From the NCBI RefSeq assembly GCF_042680885.1, contig NZ_JBHUEO010000032.1, positions 1-64,000 of the forward strand: a DNA stretch of 64,000 bases, read 5' to 3'. This document shows, in pieces, positions 25,645 through 32,707 of the stretch. The translations under genes and the position numbers were made by a program. Positions within the stretch are counted from its first letter, which is position 1. The number at the start of each line of letters is the position of its first letter. The notes beneath the pieces were generated by a model. The model did no database searches and had not been told where the DNA came from. It saw only the letters and a list, made by a program, of their open reading frames with translations. The stretch is from Siminovitchia sediminis (GTDB lineage: Bacteria; Bacillota; Bacilli; Bacillales; Bacillaceae_C).

Positions 25645-26346
25645 TTACTGCCGGGATAAACTGACCCGGCCTTTTTTAAATAATTTTTCCAGATAACCGA
25701 TAATACTTTCTATTAATATACAAGTCCCCCAATATACCAACGAAATCACGACATAAATTTGGAACATACCCATTCCATGATTATTCCCAAGAATAATTCG
25801 AACTTGCCCCATAATATCGATAATTCCAATCGTGAAAGCAAGGGATGTATCTTTCAACAATTCGATGATGTTGTTGCCTAAATTCGGCAGAGATACAACA
25901 AAAGCTTGTGGAAGTATTATTCGAAACAACGCCTGAGGATAGCTCATACCTACACTGTATGCAGCTTCCAGCTGATCTTCCCCGACGGCCAGGTAGGCAG
26001 ATCGGAATACCTCTGACAAATAGGCCCCTGTATGGAAAGAAAACGCGATGACTAGAAATACGAGCCGGTCCCAGCTGTTAATATCGATGTTAAAAGCAAG
26101 CAGCAGCTGCGGCAGGCCAAAGTACACAAGGAATAACTGCACAAGCAGCGGTGTACATCTTGTGAATGATAAATAAAAAGTCGCCAATTGGTAAAGTACC
26201 GGCTGTTTCTGTATCCGAATGACGGCAATCAGTACTCCCAGGATAATTGCAAAAAACAGTGACAATCCCAGCATCAATAAGGTTAGCGGAAGCTTTTGCA
26301 ATACTTTTATAAATAAATCCATCCAGCCGGAAAGCCCTGAATACAT
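25645..26346 (-). CDS. Polar amino-acid ABC transporter permease
   Basis: A second HisMQ-type permease of 233 residues, with LPLTLLMLGLSLFFAI at the N-terminus and the ATPase-contact loop AAYSVGMSYPQALFRIILPQAF. The start at MYSGLSGWMD has AGGGGGTG upstream; the frame is open to 26397. It should form a heterodimer with the permease just downstream, 18 bp away. Confidence 0.85.
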   Translation of the reverse strand: MYSGLSGWMDLFIKVLQKLPLTLLMLGLSLFFAIILGVLIAVIRIQKQPVLYQLATFYLSFTRCTPLLVQLFLVYFGLPQLLLAFNIDINSWDRLVFLVIAFSFHTGAYLSEVFRSAYLAVGEDQLEAAYSVGMSYPQALFRIILPQAFVVSLPNLGNNIIELLKDTSLAFTIGIIDIMGQVRIILGNNHGMGMFQIYVVISLVYWGTCILIESIIGYLEKLFKKGRVSLSRQ

Positions 26347-26411
26347 CTCGCATTCACCCCCTAATGAAAATCCGTATTGAGGCGGCAAGCACCTCAATAC
26401 GGAATGCAGGA

Positions 26412-27260
26412 TTAATTGTTAAATTGAAATCCTTCTTCATTGATATACTCCAAATCTTGGAAAAAGTCTACACCAAACCACTTCTCCGCCAATTCTGATA
26501 GTGTACCATCTTCTATCAATTCTTGAGTAGCCTGATCAAACTCTTTTGCCAATTCCTCATGATCTTTATTAAACACAGTATAAATAGGCTCTTTTGAGAT
26601 AATGCCAGCAACTTTCAAATCCAAATCCAATTCTTTTTGTATTTCATTAAACGTCGTCACATTGATGAACATTGCATCCGCCTGGCCTTTATCTACCATT
26701 TTGAGGTTTTCTGCATTGGATGGCGAATCCATGCTTTCCAACGTTAAAGGATGATCCGGATGCTGGTCATTGTACGCATTTAAAATCGCACGCAGTCCTC
26801 CGCTTGGTGAAACCGGCGGAAACTTTTTGCCAACCATGTCATCCAATGTTTTTATATCGTCCCTGTCTGTCTTAGTAACCAGTGATGTCAAAGAGTATCC
26901 GAATTCATGTTCCGGATAAAGAAACTTTTCTTCTCTTTCAGGATTTTTAAAGAACCAGTTGATGGCAAGGTCATATTTTCCGGTGTCCACACCTACCAAA
27001 TTGGACTCTTCTTCTCCCCAAATATATTCAAACTCATAATCCGGCAGTTTCTTTTCAATTTCTTTCATATAATCCATGTCATAACCAATCGGTTCATTGT
27101 TTTCATCCGCATACAAAAATGGCGGGTTCACCTCATCACTGATCGCCACTTTGATCACTTTCTTCCCATCTTCCGTTTCTGAAGATGATCCTTGAGAGCA
27201 GCCCGCCAATACCAATAAAAGTGCTGCGAGTGCCAAGGCTCCTTTCCATACCTTTTTCAT
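26412..27260 (-). CDS. Amino-acid ABC transporter substrate-binding lipoprotein
   Basis: A secreted lipoprotein of 282 residues with signal peptide and lipobox LAGC (Cys about 21). It is followed by a type-II periplasmic binding fold of the SBP-bac-3 family (KVAISDEVNPPFLYADENNEPIGYDMDYMKEI). The acidic surface and the GKYDLAINWFFKNPEREEKF segment are typical of cystine/polar amino acid binders. It delivers the ligand to the two permeases encoded downstream. Confidence 0.87.
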   Translation of the reverse strand: MKKVWKGALALAALLLVLAGCSQGSSSETEDGKKVIKVAISDEVNPPFLYADENNEPIGYDMDYMKEIEKKLPDYEFEYIWGEEESNLVGVDTGKYDLAINWFFKNPEREEKFLYPEHEFGYSLTSLVTKTDRDDIKTLDDMVGKKFPPVSPSGGLRAILNAYNDQHPDHPLTLESMDSPSNAENLKMVDKGQADAMFINVTTFNEIQKELDLDLKVAGIISKEPIYTVFNKDHEELAKEFDQATQELIEDGTLSELAEKWFGVDFFQDLEYINEEGFQFNN

Positions 27261-27289
27261 CCCTAATTCCTCCCTTTAAAATAACAAAA

Positions 27290-28042
27290 TTAAATAACAA
27301 AATCTTGTTCTTTTGTTAATCTTCTTAAAAATCTTTTTGTTCTCTCATGTTTTGGGTGGATCAACACTTCTTGCGGTGTCCCCTGTTCAACGATATGTCC
27401 CTCATCCATAAAAATGACACGGTTTGCCACTTCACGGGCAAAATCAATTTCATGAGTAACGACAACCATTGTAATACCCTCTTCAGCAATTTCCTTAATG
27501 ATCGACAGCACTTCCCCCACCATTTCCGGGTCCAATGCCGAGGTCGGTTCATCAAATAAAATGACAGAGGGGTTTAAGGCTAACGCCCGGGCAATCCCAA
27601 CACGCTGCTGCTGACCGCCCGAAAGCTGAGACGGATATTCATCCACCTTCTCAGCCAAACCTACTTTTTCAAGTAATGCGCGACTGATATCTTTAGCCTT
27701 CTTCTTTGGCATTTTCTTAGCGACAATCAGCCCTTCCATGACATTTTCTATAACTGTTTTATTTTTAAAAAGATTATAGTGCTGGAAAACCATTGCCGTT
27801 TTTCTTCTTAATGCCAAAATATCACCCTTGGAGGCATGGGACCCTTCTACCGTAAAACCATCGATTTCAATAGTTCCTTCGTCGGGTTTTTCTAAATAAT
27901 TCATGCATCTGAGCAAGGTCGTTTTACCTGATCCGCTCGGGCCGACAATGACTAAAACATCACCCTTTTGCACATCAAGATCAATCCCTTTTAACACTTG
28001 GTTATGCTTAAATTGTTTTTTAATATTTCGTAACTTAATCAT
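27290..28042 (-). CDS. Amino-acid ABC transporter ATP-binding protein
   Basis: An ATPase of 250 residues with Walker A GPSGSGKTT, Q-loop MVFQHYNLF, signature LSGGQQQR, Walker B VILFDEPTSALDP and switch His in VTHEIDFA. Start MIKLRNIKKQF has GGGAG upstream. It is the first gene of the operon and is divergent from the acyl-CoA-dehydrogenase-like gene. In B. subtilis such transporters beside flavin enzymes of this type (YdbM, Ytn cluster) belong to sulfur assimilation, so a sulfur amino acid or derivative is a reasonable guess. Confidence 0.9.
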   Translation of the reverse strand: MIKLRNIKKQFKHNQVLKGIDLDVQKGDVLVIVGPSGSGKTTLLRCMNYLEKPDEGTIEIDGFTVEGSHASKGDILALRRKTAMVFQHYNLFKNKTVIENVMEGLIVAKKMPKKKAKDISRALLEKVGLAEKVDEYPSQLSGGQQQRVGIARALALNPSVILFDEPTSALDPEMVGEVLSIIKEIAEEGITMVVVTHEIDFAREVANRVIFMDEGHIVEQGTPQEVLIHPKHERTKRFLRRLTKEQDFVI

Positions 28043-28115
28043 CAAGACTCCCTGCTTTAACAGTAAGATTTGAATTGCATCCAAAGATTAACATAACTAT
28101 TCTTAGTTGTAAAGT

Positions 28116-28135
28116 GTGAATTTAAACATATTCAC
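28116..28135. promoter_or_regulatory. Inverted repeat in the divergent ABC/dehydrogenase promoter region
   Basis: GTGAATTTAAACATATTCAC has six-base arms (GTGAAT/ATTCAC). It lies between two divergent units and is a likely regulator site. A near copy of its minus strand, GTGAATATGTTTGAATT, occurs at 16677-16693 beside the glaH promoter. Confidence 0.45.
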
Positions 28136-28160
28136 AGATTTATATATAATGAATAAAAGC

Positions 28161-28189
28161 TTGACGGTAAAAAGTTAGTTAGATATGAT
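28161..28189 (+). promoter_or_regulatory. Promoter of the acyl-CoA-dehydrogenase-like gene
   Basis: TTGACG, a 17-bp spacer and TATGAT lie about 60 bases upstream of the start codon. Confidence 0.65.
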
Positions 28190-28251
28190 TAAAACCGATA
28201 AAACAAGTAGGAATAATGTATCGTACGCACTTTTGACATAGAGGTGAAAAG

Positions 28252-29421
28252 ATGAAGGATTTATTTATAAAAACAGACTTTCAGCAAAAATGGCTTGATC
28301 GATTATATGAAAAAGAAGCAGCATTCAAGAGCAAATCTGCAGAAACCGATCAACAGGCCAAGTTTCCAATGGAAAATATGCAGGAGCTTGTTCGCATGGG
28401 ATATACCAGCTTGCCGTTAACAAAAGAATACGGCGGAGAAGGTATTGGCGTATACGATATGGTGCTTTTTCAAGAAACCATTGCCAGTTTTGACGCAGCT
28501 ACCGGCCTTTCCATCGGCTGGCATATGGGAACCATTGGGGAACTCTATGAGAAAAAGCTCTGGTCAGAGGACCGGCTGAACTTTTTTGCCAAAGAGGTGC
28601 TGGATGGTGCACTTGTTAACCGCGCTTTAAGTGAGGCGCAAACCGGAAGCCCGACAAGAGGCGGCCGCCCCGGAACAACAGCAGTTAAAAAAGATGGACG
28701 CTGGGTGATTTCCGGACGGAAAGGATACACTTCCATGTCCCCTGCCCTGACTTACTTTTTAACTTCCGTATGGATTGAAGAAACAGAATCTATCGGATTT
28801 TTCCTGCTTCACAAAGATACCAAAGGCTTATCCATTGACGAAACGTGGGACGTAATGGCCATGAGAGGAACGGAAAGTCACGATCTGGTCTTGGATCATG
28901 TCCAAGTTGACGATTTCATGCTCGTAGAGAGCAGCGTCGGGCCGCGCGGCAGCCGAATCAATGGATGGGCTCTGCATATTCCGGCTTGTTATCTGGGCAT
29001 TGCACAGGCAGCAAGGGATTACGCCATCCAGTTTGCCAACACCCATTCACCCAACAGTATCAAAGGAACGATCAGCGAGCTCCCCAATGTACAGCGTCTG
29101 CTGGGTGAAATTGAACTTGAGCTGATGAGAGCACGTCATGTGATCTATCATGTTGCCGAAGCATATGACGATCCGGAGCGCAGACAATATATTAAAAACG
29201 AACTGTCGGTCGCTAAATATACGGTTACGAATGCAGCTCTTGCAATTGTTGATAAAGCGATGCGTGTCGTGGGAGCAAAAAGCCTGCAGCTTTCCAATCC
29301 TTTGCAGCGGTATTACAGAGATGTCCGTGCCGGGCTGCACAATCCGCCGATGGATGATATGACATTGCAAAAACTGGCCATGACGGCAATTGAGGAAGGA
29401 AAATCAAAAGAAGAAAATTAA
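28252..29421 (+). CDS. Acyl-CoA dehydrogenase-family flavoprotein
   Basis: A 389-residue flavin enzyme with the three-part acyl-CoA dehydrogenase fold: an N-terminal helical domain (MGYTSLPLTKEYGGEGIGVYDM), a middle beta domain (ALSEAQTGSPTRGG ... WVISGRKGYTSMSP) and a C-terminal four-helix domain (GPRGSRINGWALHIPACYLGIAQAARDYA). Related proteins such as B. subtilis YdbM and the SfnB/DszC group act in sulfur metabolism rather than fatty-acid oxidation. Its divergent neighbour, a polar amino-acid transporter, fits that. The site GAGGTG precedes the ATG. A strong terminator follows. Confidence 0.85.
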   Translation: MKDLFIKTDFQQKWLDRLYEKEAAFKSKSAETDQQAKFPMENMQELVRMGYTSLPLTKEYGGEGIGVYDMVLFQETIASFDAATGLSIGWHMGTIGELYEKKLWSEDRLNFFAKEVLDGALVNRALSEAQTGSPTRGGRPGTTAVKKDGRWVISGRKGYTSMSPALTYFLTSVWIEETESIGFFLLHKDTKGLSIDETWDVMAMRGTESHDLVLDHVQVDDFMLVESSVGPRGSRINGWALHIPACYLGIAQAARDYAIQFANTHSPNSIKGTISELPNVQRLLGEIELELMRARHVIYHVAEAYDDPERRQYIKNELSVAKYTVTNAALAIVDKAMRVVGAKSLQLSNPLQRYYRDVRAGLHNPPMDDMTLQKLAMTAIEEGKSKEEN

Positions 29422-29436
29422 ATATAATGATCATAT

Positions 29437-29466
29437 GCCTCCGCAGCTGGTGCGGAGGCTTTTTTA
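29437..29466 (+). terminator. Terminator after the acyl-CoA-dehydrogenase-like gene
   Basis: GCCTCCGCA and TGCGGAGGC form a nine-pair stem with a five-base loop followed by TTTTTT. Confidence 0.93.
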
Positions 29467-29649
29467 TGAAGGCCGCAATCGGAATTTATTAACGGTTCAC
29501 GGATCCTGCTGTTTATACGATACATTGACAATGTACCGGATGGACAGGAAAGCTTTCCCGCTGCGGCAGTGAAAGGTTTAAGGGATCGATACACAAACAT
29601 GAAGGAACAATCATTCATCGTATATATATTCCCATCATCGCTAACTTTT

Positions 29650-29848
29650 CAGTGACCATTTGTACGATGTCCTCCATCTCTGGCACTTGAGGTTCTCCAG
29701 TGACCGTTTTGCACGTTTGAACCCGAATCCGTATTCGAGGCTCTCTCCAGTCACAGTTTTGCACGAGCGAACCCTAATCGGGTACTCGAGGAGGCTCTCC
29801 TGTGTCTGTTTTGGACGACTGAACCCTAATCGGGCACTTGATACTTTT
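29650..29848. repeat. Four degenerate tandem units of about 47-52 bp
   Basis: Four consecutive imperfect units share CTCTCCAGTGACCGTTTTG, then GCACG, then GAACCCTAATCGGG and CACTTGAGG. They begin near 29650, 29697, 29747 and 29799. Units three and four are the most alike (GAACCCTAATCGGG identical). The stretch from 29470 to 29930 holds no supported gene. The layout is tandem without spacers, so it is not a CRISPR array. Confidence 0.65.
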
Positions 29849-29933
29849 CCGGTTACTCGTAATCACTCATCATACAAAAACTTGCAGGATGCCTGTAATT
29901 CATTTCTGCTTTGAACCATTTAAAGTGCACCAA

Positions 29934-29967
29934 AATGAAAAGAGAGCATCTCTGCTCTCTTTTCATT
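29934..29967 (-). terminator. Terminator after the small Cys-rich peptide gene
   Basis: AATGAAAAGAGAGC and GCTCTCTTTTCATT form a 14-pair stem with a six-base loop, four bases past the peptide stop codon. A short T-run follows on the minus strand. Confidence 0.75.
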
Positions 29968-29970
29968 CAC

Positions 29971-30051
29971 TCATTTTTTCTTTTCGTCTTTTGCCGCTTT
30001 AGATCCTTTGCAGTTGCCGCATAGTTTACAGCCTGATTTAGCGAGACACAT
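29971..30051 (-). CDS. 26-residue Cys-rich peptide
   Basis: A short frame begins MCLAKSGCKLCGNCKGSKAA and ends in a Lys/Asp/Glu-rich tail. It holds four Cys at positions 2, 8, 11 and 14 (C-x5-C-x2-C-x2-C), which could bind a metal or an iron-sulfur cluster. A perfect TTAGGAGG lies ten bases upstream of its ATG. It has a consensus promoter, a leader of about 255 nt with an internal terminator, and a terminator directly after the stop, so it is a self-contained unit. I do not recognise a family. The complete expression signals make a real gene likely despite the small size. Confidence 0.65.
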   Translation of the reverse strand: MCLAKSGCKLCGNCKGSKAAKDEKKK

Positions 30052-30306
30052 GTTCCTATTCCTCCTAAGAATCATTTGTCCGTTAATCAGAAAACCGGCG
30101 TAAAAAAAACCAGTCATGACCCACCCGTTCTTACCATAGAAAAGGATGGATACATGACTGGTTTGTTCTGCGTTTGTCCCGCGGTTGCAGCCGCGGCTAA
30201 CAGAGTCGGCAGTCTTCTATTAAACGATGTGTTGTGATAAGGTTGCGCACTATTTTACCTGAACCGAAAAAAGGTAATTAATCCGGAAAGTAAATTTTGT
30301 ACGTCT
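30052..30306 (-). promoter_or_regulatory. Structured leader of the Cys-rich peptide gene
   Basis: The leader runs from the promoter at 30313-30341 to the peptide start. It contains a CCGCGG/CCGCGG stem (AGCCGCGGCTGCAACCGCGG region, 30180-30200) and a terminator at 30102-30163. A 255-nt leader with a conditional terminator before a 26-codon gene suggests riboswitch or attenuation control. No known class was recognised by eye. Confidence 0.45.
30102..30163 (-). terminator. Terminator within the peptide leader
   Basis: On the minus strand AACCAGTCATG and CATGACTGGTT form an eleven-pair stem, with internal base pairing in the loop, followed by eight T residues. It lies 50 bases before the peptide start. 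Confidence 0.85.
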
Positions 30307-30312
30307 ACTATT

Positions 30313-30341
30313 ATCATAATTGCGGACTGGTCTTCTGTCAA
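30313..30341 (-). promoter_or_regulatory. Promoter of the Cys-rich peptide unit
   Basis: On the minus strand TTGACA, a 17-bp spacer and TATGAT, a near-consensus sigma-A promoter. Confidence 0.75.
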
Positions 30342-30471
30342 CACTTTTTTAAACGCTTACTTAATCTCCTGCATTTTAATAAAATGATTTTTCATGAAAA
30401 AGTTTCAATTTCCATCGATTCGGCTATGAGTGATATACATAATAAAATGCTTATTATAATGAGGTGAAAAA

Positions 30472-30969
30472 ATGAAATCAAAAATTGTTGTCGGGTGTAA
30501 AACATGCGAAAAAAATTTATTAAAAAAACATTTTTTTACATCTCCCGGCCTTTCTGGCCCATATCTCCCTTTTCCTGTCCAAACTGCTTTTGAAGCAAAA
30601 GATCTGCCGGATCTCATGTTGGGGTTTACTTGTGATTTTTGTGGACGTGAATTACCCATAACCACAAAAATGCTGAAATTTGCCGCCACATTTTTAGACA
30701 AACGTTTCCATATTCATGTTATCAACCGCTCCATCTTCATTTCCAATGGTGAGCTGAGCATCACGATTCCGATTGGCCAATCCATTGAATCTATTGAGGA
30801 CTACCTAGGAGGATTCCATGATGCCAATGCCCCAGAGATGCTTCCTACAGAAAAGGATATTCAGTTAATCCAGGAAGCGGTTCAGGATTTCGATCCTGCC
30901 AAATGGCATTTTACATTAAAATCTGAACATACAGAAAATGCTGCTGCAGGATATGACCCGATGGTATAA
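30472..30969 (+). CDS. Hypothetical protein with two CxxC motifs
   Basis: A 165-residue soluble protein that I do not recognise. Two Cys pairs, GCKTCEK near the start (Cys 9 and 12) and TCDFCGRE in the middle (about 54 and 57), look like one four-Cys zinc site built from two knuckles. The C-terminal half is acidic and without Cys. Start choice is firm: GAGGTG lies eight bases before the ATG. It stands alone between the peptide unit and the sigma-54 activator. No function is proposed. Confidence 0.7.
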   Translation: MKSKIVVGCKTCEKNLLKKHFFTSPGLSGPYLPFPVQTAFEAKDLPDLMLGFTCDFCGRELPITTKMLKFAATFLDKRFHIHVINRSIFISNGELSITIPIGQSIESIEDYLGGFHDANAPEMLPTEKDIQLIQEAVQDFDPAKWHFTLKSEHTENAAAGYDPMV

Positions 30970-31016
30970 AACAGAATAGACAGGAGGCACTGGCAGGAGT
31001 CCCTCCTCTCTGATCT

Positions 31017-32423
31017 TTATTTGGACAAGTTATATTTTTTCAGACGTCTCATCAGCCATGATTGAGTCACGCCGAGTTCCTCTGCTGTCTTTCTTGTTGT
31101 TTTAAATTGATAATATGCTTTTGAAATGATATTTTTTTCTACAGTGTCAAGGATCTCCGGCAAAGTATCCCCCTGCTCAAAATCTCCCAATGCAAAAGTT
31201 TGTTGTTTTTCCGTTCTAATATAGGACGGTAAATGTTCTGAAGAAATGTTGTCACCTGTGGTGATAATGACTAACCGCTCTATCAGATTTTCCAGTTCCC
31301 GGATGTTTCCCGGCCATTCATAATTTTGCAGATCCTGTATGGCGTCAGGGGTAATATGGCATTGCCTCTTGTGTTTTTTATTATATTTCTCTAAATTGAA
31401 TTGAACCAGTCCCGGGATATCTTCTATTCGTTCCCGCAATGCAGGTACACGGAGAGGCAAAACATTCAGCCTATAATATAAATCAGAACGGAAATTTCCT
31501 TTTTTTACTTCTTCCTTTAAATCCAAGTTTGTAGCAGCAATTACCCGTACATCAGACGAATGATAATCCGTGGAGCCGACCGGCAGATATTTTTTACTTT
31601 GCAAAAATTGAAGCAGCTTGGATTGCAGATGGAGAGGCAGCTCACCAATTTCATCAAGAAATAGAGTTCCACTATCCGCCATTTTGATCAATCCGGCTTT
31701 CCCCCCTTTGTTTGCCCCGGTAAACGCCCCTTTTGAATAACCAAAAAGCTCTGACTCTATTAAAGATTCCGGGATCGCCCCGCAGTTGATTTCGATAAAA
31801 GGAGCACCGCTTCTCTCACTTAAATCATGGATCCTTCTGGCGATGACATTTTTTCCTACACCTGTTTCTCCGCCCAATAATACCGTTGACTCCGTATGTG
31901 CGATTTTATCAATAATATTTAGCAGCGATCTATATATGTCGCTCCTTGATTCAAAAAAATAGGACTCTACCGTATTTTTTTCATAATTCATTCTCATAAT
32001 TTCTTGCGTATACCTCTTTAACAAAGATTGTGTCTCTTCCAGTTCAGATGTTGTTTTTACAATTTCAGTGATGTCCTTGGTTTGGGCAATTATATAATCA
32101 ATTTCCCCCTTCTGATTTTTAATGGGATGTCCGGAAACAATCAACCTCAATCGGCTATCACCATCCGGTGTTTGAACAGTACTTGCAGCGGCTTGTTTTT
32201 CAATAACCATTTTCGTGACTGATGGTACAAACACACCCTGCTCTTCCAGTAAATAAACATTTTTTCCTATAATAGTAGACCTCGGCCGATTCGTAAACGT
32301 CTCGCAGGCATTGTTCAACCACAGGACTTCTCCTTCTCCGTTTGCTATTAAAACGCCATCAGAAACGGCATTTAATATCTTTAAAAAATAAGGATGATCC
32401 AAAAGTTCCTGAATATCTATCAA
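31017..32423 (-). CDS. Sigma-54-dependent transcription activator (PAS-AAA+-HTH)
   Basis: A 468-residue bacterial enhancer-binding protein of the RocR/LevR-like type. It has an N-terminal PAS domain (residues about 8-120), then an AAA+ domain with Walker A GGETGVGKN, the sigma-54-contact loop GAFTGA in SKGAFTGAN, Walker B GTLFLDEIGELP, and a C-terminal Fis-type helix-turn-helix (KTAEELGVTQSWLMRRLKKY). It is divergent from the Zn-hydrolase operon, whose promoter is of the -24/-12 class, and palindromic sites lie between them. It therefore most likely activates that operon. The ligand sensed by PAS is unknown. Confidence 0.93.
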   Translation of the reverse strand: MIDIQELLDHPYFLKILNAVSDGVLIANGEGEVLWLNNACETFTNRPRSTIIGKNVYLLEEQGVFVPSVTKMVIEKQAAASTVQTPDGDSRLRLIVSGHPIKNQKGEIDYIIAQTKDITEIVKTTSELEETQSLLKRYTQEIMRMNYEKNTVESYFFESRSDIYRSLLNIIDKIAHTESTVLLGGETGVGKNVIARRIHDLSERSGAPFIEINCGAIPESLIESELFGYSKGAFTGANKGGKAGLIKMADSGTLFLDEIGELPLHLQSKLLQFLQSKKYLPVGSTDYHSSDVRVIAATNLDLKEEVKKGNFRSDLYYRLNVLPLRVPALRERIEDIPGLVQFNLEKYNKKHKRQCHITPDAIQDLQNYEWPGNIRELENLIERLVIITTGDNISSEHLPSYIRTEKQQTFALGDFEQGDTLPEILDTVEKNIISKAYYQFKTTRKTAEELGVTQSWLMRRLKKYNLSK

Positions 32424-32465
32424 TTTTCAGCACCCTTTCAATGAAATTATGAATGGTAGTCAGAG

Positions 32466-32569
32466 TTTGAATTAAATTTGACTCAAAAAATCAAGATTCT
32501 CTCTTTTCCGCCATCTGTTTGAGTCAATTATAACTCAAAACAAAGAAAATTTGAGTCAATTTTGTCAAA
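32466..32569. promoter_or_regulatory. Three upstream activator sites for the sigma-54 promoter
   Basis: Three related palindromes have left arm TTTGA(A/G)T and right arm ending TCAAA: 32466-32487, 32518-32539 (perfect arms TTTGAGT/ACTCAAA) and 32550-32569 (shortened). Their starts are 52 and 32 bp apart, close to five and three helical turns, so they face the same side of the DNA. They end about 70 bp upstream of the -24 element. Confidence 0.7.
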
Positions 32570-32636
32570 AAAATTGTAAGCGCCCCCAAATATAAAGAAA
32601 AATGTAGCGAAATAGTGCTTTATTTACATAAAAAAG

Positions 32637-32653
32637 TTGGCACGCGAATTGCA
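32637..32653 (+). promoter_or_regulatory. Sigma-54 (-24/-12) promoter of the Zn-hydrolase operon
   Basis: TTGGCACGCGAATTGCA matches the sigma-54 consensus TTGGCACG-N4-TTGCA at every fixed position, with GG and GC ten bases apart. The start codon of the first gene is 55 bases downstream. Confidence 0.93.
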
Positions 32654-32707
32654 ATTATAAAAAATGAGTCAGAAAAAATACGTTTTCTTATATAGGGGGT
32701 CTTCAGC

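Noticed and set aside
29650..29848. CRISPR array
   Set aside because: Units are contiguous, strongly diverged and have no unique spacers; no cas gene is nearby.
30052..30306. NiCo (czcD) or cobalamin riboswitch in the peptide leader
   Set aside because: A GCAACC...GGGACA run recalls the NiCo motif, but the four-way arrangement of repeated GGGAC/GCAAC elements is missing, and no B12 box is present.
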